Shown here: one piece after another, positions 33,238 through 44,810 of the stretch | How the letters are laid out: every line of letters begins with the position of its first letter | Numbering within the stretch: position 1 is the stretch's first letter | Source of the DNA: Poa pratensis | Taxonomy: Eukaryota > Streptophyta > Magnoliopsida > Poales > Poaceae | Direction: 5' to 3' | DNA length: 64,000 bases | Assembly: GCA_947311845.1 (NCBI GenBank) | Contig: CAMZMU010000081.1 | Span: forward strand, 1,456,646 to 1,520,645 | Position numbers and translations under genes: made by a program | The notes under the pieces: model-generated | Databases searched by the model: none | The model's input: the letters and a program-made list of their open reading frames with translations, nothing else | Told to the model about the DNA's origin: nothing

Positions 33238-34500
33238 CACTAGTACAGAACGACACATCGGATTCCCCTCTATGGAAACGACACGAGTTAGGCGACAGAG
33301 AATCGTGCTTTCCGCGCGGCCGGTGCGTACAAGCATGACCTGGGCCGCGGCTGGCCCGCCAACATTGGCAACGGACACTGTCCAATCTCCGTCACTTATT
33401 ATATTGGCAACGGTTAATAAAATTGTACATTTCCAATATTTGCCTCTATGGTAACGGATAGAATTTTCCAACCGTTGAAAATGTTAACACGTGGAGGCTA
33501 GCGAAGGGGCAGATGGGGAGGTGGGCAGAGCAAACCCGCGAGTATAAATGGTGAGAGGTACCAGCAGTGGTATCTTTGAAGCCCCAGTCCATCGCCTCCT
33601 ATTTTCAAACTTCGCCATATCCCCTCCGTCCAAATCCATGGCGAGAGGTACCAGAAGCGGTCGCGGCCATGGACGAGGGCGCGACCGTGGTAGGGGGCGC
33701 AGCGGCAATGCCATGCGGTCGGTGTCGCCCTCATCGTCCGCTGAAGACATGTCCCCGACGAGAGGTACCAGCAGCGGTCGCGGCCGTGGACGAGGGCGCG
33801 GCCGTGGTAGGGGCACATCAGGAATGCCACGTCGTCGGTGTCACCCTCACCATCCGCTGAAGACATGTCCCCGGAGCTACGCGGCTTTGAGTTCTTGGTT
33901 ATCCTGTACAATGGCATCGAGAGGCGCCTAAGGCTCCCGAGGGCGTTCGCGGAGAAACTCCAAGGCATGGTGGCAAGTACCATGCATCTGAAGATGGAGG
34001 ACTGCGATAACGGCAGCTGGCGGTGAAGACGATCGTGAGTGTCGGGGGGAATTTGTACCTTGGCCAGGGATGGAAGTCATTCGTCCAAGCATACAAGCTT
34101 GAGTAGGGGCACTTTTTGTGCTTCGAGTTCGACGGCGACAACGGGTTCTTCATCAAGATCTTCGACGGTACTTTATGCCGGAGGGAGGCCCTCGTGTACA
34201 CCGACGACGAGCCCGAGTCTTCATCCGCAGCAGCTAGTAGTAGCATATATGTAATCGTTTACTTCATTATTAATATCAAGTCCGTATGTAGTTTAGTCAT
34301 CTTTATTATTAATATATGTATCCTATGTGGTTCATTACCGTTTCCTATGTGGTCTATGCGTTCATATGTAATTTAGACTATCTGTAAGTAGGTCTACTCT
34401 GTTAATGGTATAAATACAAAGGAAACGGTTGCAGTCTTTAACCGTTTCCTACGTGGTACCTGCGTTCATATATATATTGGCCTCCACAGAATGACCTAAC
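33238..34500 (+). mobile_element. CACTA-like element, copy B, carrying a B3 gene (right end missing)
   Basis: It starts CACTAGTACAGAACGACACA, then has subterminal repeats of the type ggcaacgg / ccgttgcc, a TATAAAT (33543-33549), an RG-rich B3 gene, and further accgtttcc / ggaaacggt motifs near 34340-34460. The matching right terminus was not found before SIRE LTR sequence begins around 34500, so the right limit is approximate. The superfamily is inferred from the CACTA terminus and subterminal repeats; no transposase is present. Confidence 0.6.
33638..34376 (+). pseudogene. B3-domain gene carried by the CACTA-like element, copy B
   Basis: ATG at 33638 starts MARGTRSGRGHGRGRDRGRG. Two tandem 117-bp units (39 codons each) encode RG-rich stretches plus SVSPSSSAEDMSP. 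A shift near 33830 precedes the barrel: LYNGIERRLRLPRAFAEKLQ, HLKMEDCDNGSW, GNLYLGQGWKSFVQAYKLE, HFLCFEFDGDNGFFIKIFDG. These match the plant B3 DNA-binding fold (REM-type): LPxxFA, the W, GWKxFV and the hydrophobic F-x-F strand. A shift after DNGSW and one nonsense codon after AYKLE break it, so it is inactive as written. A TATAAAT sits 90 bp upstream. RG repeats often bind nucleic acid (general knowledge). Confidence 0.75.
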
Positions 34501-35374
34501 ACTCTCACTCTCCTCCCCACTGTCACAGTCTCGGGAGGTCATCAGAAATTTGCAACCGGATATTTCCAGAAGCATCGGAATATCCGGTCATCACTGGACC
34601 CGGAATATCTGGTCCCCATGCTTCAGCAACGGCTACATTTCCTGCAGAGGTATAAATACCCCCACCTTCTTCAACCTTGGGTAGCTCAACCAGAATATCT
34701 TTGACCACCATTGTTCCAAACTCAAAACTCATAGATCTCCCAATCCCTCCACCCAAACTCGTTGATCTTTGAAGGATTGAAGGAGAAGGCCAAGATCTAC
34801 ATCTTCACCAAGGCGATTTACATTTCCCCCTCATTCACTTGAGGGATTCGAGCCTAGGGTTTCCATTGGGAAAACCTAGGCATCTTGTTGATTTTACTTG
34901 TTGTCTATTGTGACAGATTGTAGCCATCTGGGAGCCCCCACTTCAGTTGTGGGTGTGTGCCCGGATTGTTGTTGTAAAGGCTCCGGATTCTGCCTCGAAG
35001 GATTCCGATAGTTGAAGGTGAACCAATCTGTTGTGGTGCAGTTCATCGGAGAATAGGGTGAGCCTGTTGTGGCGTTGAGCAAGCCTGTGGTGGCGAGCTC
35101 ACACCCCTCCAACGAGATGTACTCTCCTAAAAAGGAGGAACTCGGGATTACATCCTTGTCTCCGCATGCTTCACTTTCGGTTACCTCTTTACCTTGCCTT
35201 TACTTGTATCTTGTAGCCTGCTTAGAGTTAACTTCTCATATAGGTAAATTCACCTTAGTTGCATATCTAGAGAATTTACCTTTGTGTCAAGCCTAAACTG
35301 AAAAAAAAACTAAAAATTGGGTAGCACCTATTCACCCCCCCCCCCCCCCTTTAGGTGTCATACGATCCTTTTCA
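34500..35374 (+). repeat. Truncated SIRE-like LTR
   Basis: From about 34920 to its end (tccttttca, 35374) it matches the last part of the solo LTR 23281-25764, including ggctccggattc, the AAAAAGGAGGAACTCGGG stretch and a terminal C-run (35334-35350) of the type in the solo LTR. TATAAATAC near 34650 is a TATA candidate. The left limit against the CACTA-like sequence is approximate. Confidence 0.72.
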
Positions 35375-37178
35375 ATTATGTAACCCTCTTATAAGGTGGA
35401 GTGTTCTACCACTTGGTAAGTGAGTGAGACTAGTAGAAGCTCTCGCGCACTCCTCCTCCGCTCGCTCGTCTTGTCCCTTCACGACGCACGTTGCATTTCG
35501 TAAATTCGAGCCTCGAGCCGAGTCAACTTTTATCTTTATTTTAGTTGTTCAGGAAAACGGAGTCTTTGACTCGAACGTGCGATGTTTGACTCTCAACCTA
35601 CATTGTACCCGTTAGAGTTTTCTGAGCCGTACTATATAAGGGCATGCGCCACGCACGCCGTAACACGCACCAAAACAAATTTAGGTTTTGGCAATCCTTG
35701 TGTCTTGCGGCACCGCCAGCGTAGTCTACTCCATCCAAGGCCTCAACATGCACCGCCAAGCAGATCTCCGGAGCGAGTCACTCTTGTGATACTGTACGGG
35801 AGAGAGCGAATTAGATTTACTTATTACATGTTTGTGATATCTGTTTGGTGTTATTTATGTTGATTAGTACGTATAGTATGTTAGTTGTTGTCATCATGTT
35901 TAATATTTTTAAATTAATCAAGCAATTATTATTAATTTTTCGCCCTTAATTTAGAATACGTGCTAGGTCGATCCGATCTACTAGTACGGTATAGTATACT
36001 CCTGTACCCTTTCTGCAGTATACATATGGGTGCATGCTTTTTTACTTTGACTGTGATGTGCGTACTGAGCCGCTAAACCGGATGCAAAGACGAAAATTTG
36101 GGAAGCATACGTGTCTGTCAATGCTTGGCAAATTACCGGAAGCATTTGGTGCGTGGGGCTTAACTAGCACAGCCACATGATGGTAGCCTCTCACTGTCGC
36201 ACGTGTAGGAGATTCTTGTGCGCTCGCGGCCAACCTGAGAGGAGAGGAGAGGAGAGGAGAGGAGAGCTGTCCGGTGGAGCTAAGAGCAGAGCCGCGCGTG
36301 CGTCGCAATAATCAACACATGAGATGAGATGAGAGAGATGCCCACATCTGCACGCTGCTGCACTCGCGATGGCGAATAGGCGCACGGTGGGACTGACCAG
36401 ACAAGCACCCGCCTTGACCGCTATCGTGTACCCTGGCTGCTTTGACCACGCACACGCATGCCATTCATTCCGTGGCGTGGCTAATCTTCCCGGGGTGTTG
36501 TTCAATGAAATGGACAGAAAATAATCAGACGGCTCGCTATGGCAGTCTATATACGAATATACGCAGCGCAGGGCACACGACAACATGTAGTAACAGTGCT
36601 GCTAGATAAAGATGTAGCATCACGTCGAGCATCTTGTTGGATTCCATACTGGCTAGCTTGGTAGTAGGAGTACTGCTGTACTGGGACTGACTGAACGAAA
36701 GAAAAAAATGAAAAAGCTAAAGCCTTCATCTACCTTTGATCATTATTTAATACGACTAGCTACACCTCCGTTGATTGACTACGCAAAAGATGAAGTGTAC
36801 AGTCATCTGACTTCAAATTGATCCATATATAATCTATACGCATGGCATGGCTAAATAAACAGTGCCTGGTGACGGAGGCAAAACTGGGAGCTCGGATCCA
36901 CTCCACGGCTGGGAACCCTTTGACCGTCAGGCCAAAACTCTCCGGCCACTAGTTTAACTACTACTACTCCTCCTAACGGAGCTAGTTTATCACTTGGACC
37001 AAAGAGGTTAGTCATGACGCTGTGGTCAGGGCTATGCTCCCATTACGGAAACAAAATATTGCATGTATCGGACGAGTGAGAAGGAGAAAATAAATGTTGA
37101 AAATGAAAGTTGCATGCATTTGGAGGAGCAAAAGAAATTAAAAGAAATTTTGGGACATCTAATAGGAGTAGTCTCAAC
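35375..37178. other. No gene recognised; possible LTR-like stretch and a microsatellite
   Basis: A TATATAAGG near 35630 within 35375-35880 resembles a degraded LTR, but no ends were found. At 36237-36266 an (AGAGG)n microsatellite of about six units occurs. ORFs overlapping it have no recognisable domains. Confidence 0.45.
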
Positions 37179-37181
37179 TTA

Positions 37182-38973
37182 GAGCATCTCCACCGGCGCG
37201 CCCAATTGACGAAATGTTGCCGGCACGCCCCAATACAGCGTACGGCAACCCCGCTTCGCGCCCAAGTTCTAGGGACGCATGCGGGCGTGCCGGCAACCGC
37301 GGCAACGCGCGCCTCGTCCAATCCTGAAGGGTGGGGACGACGCGTCAGCCACACAACGGCCGGTCAACTGATTTATTGTCCCAGATATGCCCGTTTTAAT
37401 GACGCAGAGGCTCCCCTGGAGGGCGCAGACGACGCGACGCGTCGAGCGCAGCACTGGAAGGTCAGGCGGTGGCGCACAGGCGTCGTCGGCGTCAATGCGC
37501 ATGGCAGACGTACCGGTGGGTGGCGGCGTTAATGCGGCGACCGGCCTCTTTCGCTCCCCATCGGCTTTAAAACGGCGCCCGGCGCGCCTCTCCTCTCCAT
37601 ACAACACTTTTCAACTCGCCTCTCTCATAGAAACCCTAGCCACCATGACAGGCAGCCGCAAGCCACGACCGGCGCAGAGCACCGAGGAGGTTGTCCGCCG
37701 CCAGCACATGGCCGCGGAACGTCGTGATCGGCGCGAGCGCGCCAACGCCGCCAGGACCGCGGCCATGACACCCGAGCGCCGCCACGAGCACCTCGAGCAG
37801 CAACGCCTCCTGCAGGAGGAGCGGATGATGAACCAGTCGTTCGCCCGCGAGATGCGTCGCTAGGAGGAGGCGTGGAACGCGTCCCAGGCGCGCCGCCTCG
37901 CCGCGCAGCGCGAGGCGGACCTCTTCAAGCCTCCCCGAGCAGGGCAGTTCGTCCCGAGCACTACCAGGCGCGGCCAGCTCTTCCCGCGTCGTGCTCCCTG
38001 CGCCGACGCTATCGGAGGAGGAGGTGGAGGTGTACCGCCGGCACAACATACCGGTGCCAGACGGCTTTGTGCTCCCACCGGGGTGGGTGCTCAACGTCGT
38101 CAAGGTGCCGGTGGCGCCGGCGCTGAGCGGCAGGGCCCGCCTCGAGTACATCACGCGGCAGTGAAGGGACCTGCCATTTGAGCAACGCGTGGACCCGTTC
38201 TACTCGATTTCGGCGCCATACTGGGATGCCGTGATCGACGCGGAGCACGAGGCGCGTCGTGGCTCCTTCTTCCTCCCCAGAGGCATGCACGACCCACCGC
38301 CGGAGTGGTTCCACTCCGATGAAGAGCGCGAGCACGCGTCGTCCGACCCTGAGCTACCCGACCTCCCTTGTCGGCGCCGGCACCAGCGGCACCGGCACCT
38401 GCTTAGGAGGACAGCGACAGCGACGGCGAGTGGGGTGAGCCGGGGTGGAAGGGAATGCAGGCGGTTATCGAGGCCTCCCTCCGCCGCCGCTATATCAAAT
38501 CCCACCACGCACGGCGACGGCGGCGGCGACGGTGATCCGGAGTGGGAGGGAATGCAGACGTTCCTCAAGGCCGGAGCCGCCGCGGGCGAAACTAGAAGCC
38601 TCAGCGACGACGACGCAGATGAAAATTCCTCCTCACGAGCCGGAGATAATCATCGCCGGGACTAGCATCCTTCTCGAGTGCCTCCCTCCGCCGCCGCTAG
38701 ATCTAGGGTTTAGGGTTTAGTTTAAATTTAGTTAAATTCTATTTAAGTATGTTAAATTTCGTTTGTCAAATTTTGTTTAAGTTTGTTAAATGTCCTTCAA
38801 ATTCAATGAAATATCGCCGGTTTGTCCATATTCAAGTTTTTCCCCAAAAACCTATTGGAACCGACCGGTGGGGCGCGCCGCTCCCAATAGGCGGCAACGC
38901 GTGCCGGCGCGCCAATAGCCCTTGTCCGGCAACGTTGTCGGACGCTCTATTGGGCGCGCCGGTGGAGATGCTC
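37182..38973 (+). mobile_element. Harbinger element 1 (1792 bp, TSD TTA)
   Basis: Inverted ends GAGCATCTCCACCGGCGCGC and GCGCGCCGGTGGAGATGCTC are perfect over at least 20 bp and flanked by tta on both sides (37179-37181, 38974-38976). TTA target duplication and GAGCATCTCC-type ends are typical of PIF/Harbinger. No DDE transposase is present, so it is non-autonomous. Confidence 0.88.
37645..38400 (+). pseudogene. Uncharacterised ORF inside Harbinger 1
   Basis: ATG 37645 (context CACCATGAC) opens MTGSRKPRPAQSTEEVVRRQ, a strongly basic and charged helix-rich segment (RRDRRERANAARTAAMTPER) up to a TAG at 37861. The frame then continues with EEAWNASQARRLAAQREADL, shifts near 38020, and goes on with NIPVPDGFVLPPGWVLNVV and ISAPYWDAVIDAEHEARRG. 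I do not recognise the family; the tail has an acidic end (FHSDEEREHASSDPE). At least one nonsense and one shift break it. A TE-borne ORF is the best description. Confidence 0.5.
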
Positions 38974-38976
38974 TTA

Positions 38977-41900
38977 GATTACCTAAAAAAGTGGAAAAAA
39001 AGTGGATTTACAAAACCAAATGGAGGGAGTAGTACTAATAGGGAGTACTCGAAATCCTCCGGTAAGTTAACACTTGACAGTTACCAAGTGACATGCTCTC
39101 GGGTAGTTGTGTGGTACCTTGACTACTTTCCGGACCCACCTGACATGCTCCCGGACATTCCAAGGGCGAAACTCAGACCAAGCCAGATAAGCCCAATCCG
39201 ACCACACACATACCCATCTCATTCTCACCGGTTTCGGCAGCAGAACGGGGTCCAAGACCGATGAATACTTGGATGGGCTTGCGGTGGAGGACGACGAAGA
39301 GCTCACCTTCCTGTCGCCCTCCGCCACTCAATGGAGGACAAGATCGGCGCTTCGAGCTCCAAGCCGACGACTTGCCAACGTGAATGCATCCACTTGTCGA
39401 TGCGGTCTGCGCCATCCCTTGACACAGTGTGCAGGCATGTTTTTTCTTATCCAATATGTGTTACTAGACCAATGTTAGAATGGTATCTTAATTGTGATGC
39501 ATGACTATGGATACTATTTGTGGAGCAAATGGCTAAAATTTTGGGGAAAATCACCCAAGTTTATGGAGCCACATCCAATCCATATCACGAGCACTAAGGG
39601 CTGTCTCCACCGTAGATTGGCCGTAATAAAACACTCCGCGAACATGTTTAGTGGTTGTTACGCACATGTGTAAAACGTAAAAAAAAACTCAATTTAATTA
39701 CTTGCATCATTTTTATTGTGTTATGTCCAGTGAGTCTTACTTTCTAGATGGAGTCGACTAACACTTTATATCATCACCTTGAGAAAAAATCATTCACTAT
39801 GGCCACTTGAATGAGATACCCTGTCCCTATAATGATAAGGGGAAAGGCAACAGAATAGGTAATCCTGTGATGACAAAAAAGATCAACGAGCCCAACAACG
39901 AGGGAAAATGATTCATTCTTCTATGATAATTGAATTACTGAATTTGTTAAATTTCAGGTTTATTTAGGTTAACATTGAACTATTTAATTGGTGTTGAATT
40001 GATTTTGTGCTATATGATCTGCATACATGTGTTTGTATGTTTTTGAGTGTTTTGATATGAGGGGTGTGGTTACCTAAAAGGACAAATGGGAGACGTCCGG
40101 CTCCTATCCACGAACACGTCCGAACGCGTCCGCGGATATATAGGAGTCACATTTGTCCAATCTAATAGACAACATGGAATTTAGAGAAAGGTAAAGGAAA
40201 ATCCTTACAGGTTGGTTAGCTTTAGTGGGCTGATCATCCCATTACGATCATGAGAATGGTAGCGGAGCGCGACGTCGGGGCAGCGATCGCAGAACCCTTC
40301 TGTGATGCAGCAAGAGCTGTGCCTGCGGCGGTGCTGGGGTCGTAGTGGTGAAGTTTCTTTCGGCCAAAGGGCCTATTCAGCACGATACGCGAAGGCATGT
40401 TATTAGCTGGAAGTGGCTCCTGCTGCGTGGCAGCGCAGTAGCTTGCACCTGGTCAAGTGGCGGCAGATCCGGACGCATTTTGCTCGCTACAACATTGGCC
40501 TGTTGTCGACAAAAGAGTTTGGCTTTTGGCGCAGTGACCTTGGATCTTCGAGGGCGGCGAACACCGTGGTCGTGTGGTCTCTTGATCTTCGCTTTGGTGA
40601 TGGCCTTCAGCTCCTTTTGTCGAGGTCGGTGTTAGAATGGGACATCCTCTTCGTGAATCACGGAGTTTTGAGGCCGACAGCGGTATGGACGTCCCTTTCA
40701 CTTCGAGATTGGGTTTGATCCGAATCAGCAGGTGCTATGCACGATGTATAATGCGGAGGTGTCAACTCATGAGTGGCTGGTAGATGTTATGCACTATGTC
40801 TCATGAACATGTGTCAGGCCATGCATGTTATTGTGCGATCGAAGGTGGTGCAAAACTGGCTAGCAGGAGGCCGAGGGGGTGGTGCAGGGGAGGTCGGAGG
40901 TGGCTGGCCAGAAGAAGTGGCCTGCTGTAGAGGTGGGGAAGAAGAAAACTTGGGGGGGGGGAGGAGGGGAGGATTACTAACATCTCAGCCTTCATAGCAT
41001 ATTTACATTTACAATACCGATTTCACAGGATCTGTTCCGTTAGAATCCGCGCCCTACCGAAAACCTGGTTTTGGGAACCCGAAACAGGTTATCCGGTTTG
41101 CGTTTATTCGTTATCTGCTAGAGATGTTCTTAGGAGCCTGTATTTTGAACTTTGATTCTTTCCTGTACACTTTTAGTCGTCGCGCCTGTAACACTGTCCG
41201 CCGATGAGTTTGCAAGGCTGGGCACAAGCTCTGAGTCTACGGATTCGTTCTGGTAAAGCCACTGCTCCCAATTGTATTGTTTCTATGGATTGATTTCCAG
41301 TGCAATAAGCAGAGTGTGCGTGGGCTAGGATCGGATCTGCGCGCGATCCACGCGAAGAGAAGTGAGCTGGAAGTATCATGCGTGCCCAGCGCGCGCGCCA
41401 ATTAATTTCCAGTTAGTTTACTGGGAAGAACGTGCGTGCTCCTGATGATGCTTTTGCCTTTCTCTATAGCTCCTCTCATGGCGCTACCTTCCTTGTTTGA
41501 CCGGGTCAAACCATTTTGCCTCTGAAACCCGCATCGCATCTCCCCACAAAAAGAACACACATAGCATCGCATGCATTTCATCCATATCCTAGCAAAAATT
41601 CATCATATCGATTGCGCAAAAATCAGTCTTAGTGAATAATAGCGAATGGATATTCGGATATTCTAGCAGATGACAAGAACATGGACAGCGCAAGCGTGCA
41701 TGCATGCACGATGAGGCTTTTCATGCTGTTCAGGTCACACCACCTACTGCTCTGTAATCTGATTCGCTCCTATGCTTATTCGTATTTCCTATTTAAACAG
41801 AAGAAAATGTAAGGAAACCACGAACTTCTTTGCTCTGAGAACGGAAGCCATTTACACATTTCGAGCACCAAAATTGTTCTGTAATTACAAATGAGGACGC

Positions 41901-42009
41901 AGCGGCTGCAACGCCACGTCGTCGGCTACACCCACGCCTTAATTAATCCCACCCCCCTTAATTACGCTGCGGAGACTGTTGACCAGGACCAGCAGTGGTG
42001 AATCACATA
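38977..42009. other. Intergenic stretch, no supported gene
   Basis: A Stowaway-like end (aaatggagggagta) is visible near 39020-39033, with no clear partner. Short frames at 39269-39430 and 40345-40718 have no recognisable domain. Microsatellite-free and of mixed GC. An inverted pair TTTGACCGGGTCAAA (41496-41510) contains two W-box cores, downstream of the gene at 42010. Confidence 0.4.
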
Positions 42010-42821
42010 CTAGCCGGAGCACGCCACCGCGCTGCCACTGCCGCACATTATCGTGGTGGTGGTGGTCGTCTCCCGCCGCCTCCTGCTCCCGAGCTTCCCG
42101 AGGAAAGGCAGGACCCTCATCCCCTTCCTCCTATCGCGGCCGTCGGCGGAGGCCGCGGCAGCGACCACCACTTCTTCGATGGTCTCCAGCTTGGGCGACC
42201 ACCGTCGGGCCTTGCCGTATCCGACCAATTCCTCGTACTCCTTCTCAAGCTTCTCGTCCCCTCGCAGCACTGCCGGCTTCTTGGCAGCCTGGGCGGTGTT
42301 GTTGGCGTCGTTGTCGTCGTCGTCGACGAGGAAGTCGTCGGAGAACTTGATCTGAAGTGTGCCGGAGTCGGTGCGGAGGAGCTCGAAGGGGCGGTGCTGC
42401 TTCTTGCCCCCGGCTCGGAGGAGGCGGGAGCGGTGGAGAGGAGCAGGAGGAGGGAGGAGGCGAGGGAGACGAACGAGAGGACGGAGTGGAAGAGGTGGGC
42501 CGGGAGGAGAAAGTAGGCCTGCCCGGGCTGCAGCTCCTCTGCGGGGCCAACGGCCGGGATCTTCTCCCCGATGAGCAGCGCGTCGGAGCGGCACACCAGG
42601 TGCCGCGGATGCTGTTGCATCAGCTCTCGCGCCGTCACCGGCCTGCGGAACGTCAGCACCTGCCCGTCGCACCCCACCAGCCTCACCGCCTGCTGCTGCT
42701 GCTTCTCCTCGACCAGCTCGTCCCGCGGCGGCGAGGGGCAGGGCGACGGCGTCGAGGGAGGCTGCGGGAAGCAGGAGTGGGCGGAGGAGTGGAGCGCCAC
42801 GAGGGACTTCCACTGCTTCAT
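42010..42821 (-). CDS. DUF4228/PADRE family protein, single exon with one frameshift
   Basis: The ATG at 42821 starts MKQWKSLVALHSSAHSCFPQ. The conserved domain is VRLVGCDGQVLTFRRPVTAR, ELMQQHPRHLVCRSDALLIG, LQPGQAYFLLPAHLFHSVLS, typical of DUF4228 (PADRE) proteins. The C-terminal part is KQHRPFELLRTDSGTLQIKF, EKEYEELVGYGKARRWSPKL and ends with a stop at 42010. These two parts lie in different frames: a single base is missing or extra in the C5 run at 42407-42411 (G5 on the coding strand). Everything else is intact, so either a sequence error or a very recent loss. Family members respond to pathogens and abiotic stress; the molecular role is unknown. This is the only ordinary host gene in the window. 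Total length, about 270 residues, is near the usual range. Confidence 0.85.
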
Positions 42822-42980
42822 GGTTTGGAGCTCGCGGCGATGAATGCTGACCAGATGGTGGTGCGACTAGCTTGGTGTAGTGAGGATGTGGGTGGGGTGG
42901 GGTGGTAGTGGTACTACTAGTATAAGAGAGAGGTGGGGCGACATCATGGGGCCCACGTGAAGGGTGGCAGGTTTGATACT

Positions 42981-42986
42981 TTGACC
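42981..42986 (+). promoter_or_regulatory. W-box core upstream of the DUF4228 gene
   Basis: TTGACC lies 160 bp upstream of the ATG at 42821. W-boxes bind WRKY factors, which fits the stress response known for PADRE genes, but a six-base match is weak evidence. A TATA-like CTTATACTAG (minus strand, near 42915-42924) is the nearest core promoter candidate. Confidence 0.35.
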
Positions 42987-42999
42987 GTCAGTTTTCTAG

Positions 43000-44500
43000 G
43001 TGCTCGTCGTCTGGATCTACGTAGCTACTGTAGCTTTATCTATCGCAGCGAGGGGAATGTGTCAGCAGGTGGGCCGTAAGACCCGGTGTCCACGTGTAAG
43101 GACAGCCAGCTGAGGAGCGTGCGAGATGGACTGCACCCGGGTCATCGTCACGACTCGCACGAGAGGGACAGTGACGATGACTGTCATCTGTAGGGTTTTT
43201 CTTTCGGTTTTGCTTTATATCCATATAATACAATTTTTAAACCATTCAATACTCACGATACTTATTTATCCATGTTATGCCACAACCATTGGCACATCCT
43301 GAATTTTTGAACTGTGAATGCTTGTCTTTAATAAGCCAAAAATTGGAACCGACAACTTTTTTTGTTTGACTTATGGTTTTATTGATTTTATAATTGGAGT
43401 TAATTCTTAGTTAACAAGATTGTGAACCAACACAATCAACGTGCTCTTTGAGATCAAGTCATGGAAAGAAAGTACTAAAACAATTTTTCTAAGAATCTAT
43501 ATACCTTGGCCAAACTCCTACATACAAGATTTATTTAACAAAGATCCAAAGACCTAGTGTTTGTGACAAATGATAAATGTTTTTAAAATAATTCTTTTAC
43601 AAATCTGTGGGGATCTATAAGATCGATACTATCTCCCCTCTACTTTCAAGACCAAAACTACCACAAAGTGTTTTAAGCTCTTATTTTAAGAATGTTTTGA
43701 AAAAACTACAAACAAAAGGACATATGTTATCCCATGTATTCTCTTGCTTACGGAAATATCTTGGATATGTCATGACCAAGCTTGAGCATAGTTCAACATT
43801 TTCCCCTTTTTTCGCGATGCTTTGAATTTAATTAGTTTTGAGTGGCATTTGCCCCACTTCAAAAACTTGGGTTTTGGGTGGAACCCAAGTTTTCCAAATT
43901 AAACATTCTCAGCAATCTTATCTAATTTTTTTTTGATCATTTCTTGTGTGTGTGTGGGGGGGGGGGGGGGGGGGGGGGGTAAATAATAAAAATAATTTTA
44001 TACAAAGTATTAGTTCCTAAAACAATTTAATTGTTTTCTTTAACAAAAAACCCAAAACCAATATTTTTAATAAAAATATTTTTCTACAAAACAATAAAAT
44101 CAGAAAGGATGTCAACATGATATGTCACCTCATTTCATCGAAAATAAATTATTAAAGGTATTTCCATAATTGTTGTCCTCTATCTTCAAGGAGTATGGTA
44201 TATTGTCCCTAAAAAAGGGAATAACTAATATCTTCAATATATGAAGCATGGGAATAACTATTATTTTATGTATATTTTGTCCCTCAAAATGATGGAAAAA
44301 TGACCTAAGCTGGATTATGGTATTTTCAATATATTTTAGCAAAAGCCTCACAAAGTCATGCTCAAACAAACTTGATTAGGAGAAACCAGCCCTGGCTATT
44401 TTGAATATTTCATTAGGTCTCTACAAGAAATCATTTGAAAATTCCCTTAAATATCCCAAAGATGCTCCCAACCGTAATCTATCTAGTAGACGTAGTTACC
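43000..44500. repeat. AT-rich intergenic stretch with a (GT)n-G24 tract
   Basis: No gene seen. At 43945-43979 a short (GT)n runs into 24 consecutive G (43956-43979), difficult to sequence reliably. Confidence 0.6.
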
Positions 44501-44810
44501 AAGATCTTTAATTTATAAGTACTACCGTGGTGACATGTATTTACTAATGTGTTGCGTAAATAGCTACAAAGCATGGTGATAATATGGTTACTGCTGAAGT
44601 GTTAAGTAAATAGTTATCACCATTGTGATGGTGTAGTTAACACTGCATCGACTGAAAACCTACCACCCTCGTGACCATGTAGCGACCATGGTGTTGAGTA
44701 AGTAGTTACTATCATGGTGATGAATTAGTTACCTACCCACGCGTGGTGTGAATAGTCACCACCCTTGACGTTGATATAGTTATCATGGTGTCAAGCGAAA
44801 AGTTACCATC
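44500..44810 (+). repeat. Degenerate tandem array (left part), interrupted by an LTR element
   Basis: Variants of catggtgat...tagttacca / agtaaatagttacc recur roughly every 45-60 bp. The same pattern resumes after the LTR element (49495-49560: cattcagtaaatagttaccaccatgatgatgattta). The units are too diverged to define a consensus by eye. Confidence 0.6.

Noticed and set aside
40345..40718. Possible coding segment (two overlapping plus-strand frames)
   Set aside because: Words such as LLSTKEFGFWRSDLG are not assignable, frames overlap, and no splice sites or start context could be defended.
41496..41510. Inverted W-box pair TTTGACCGGGTCAAA
   Set aside because: It is downstream of the only gene nearby and a single short palindrome; not enough to call it regulatory.
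43956..43979. G24 tract as a quadruplex regulatory element
   Set aside because: It adjoins a (GT)n microsatellite far from a gene; run length is probably unreliable, and no functional context is visible.
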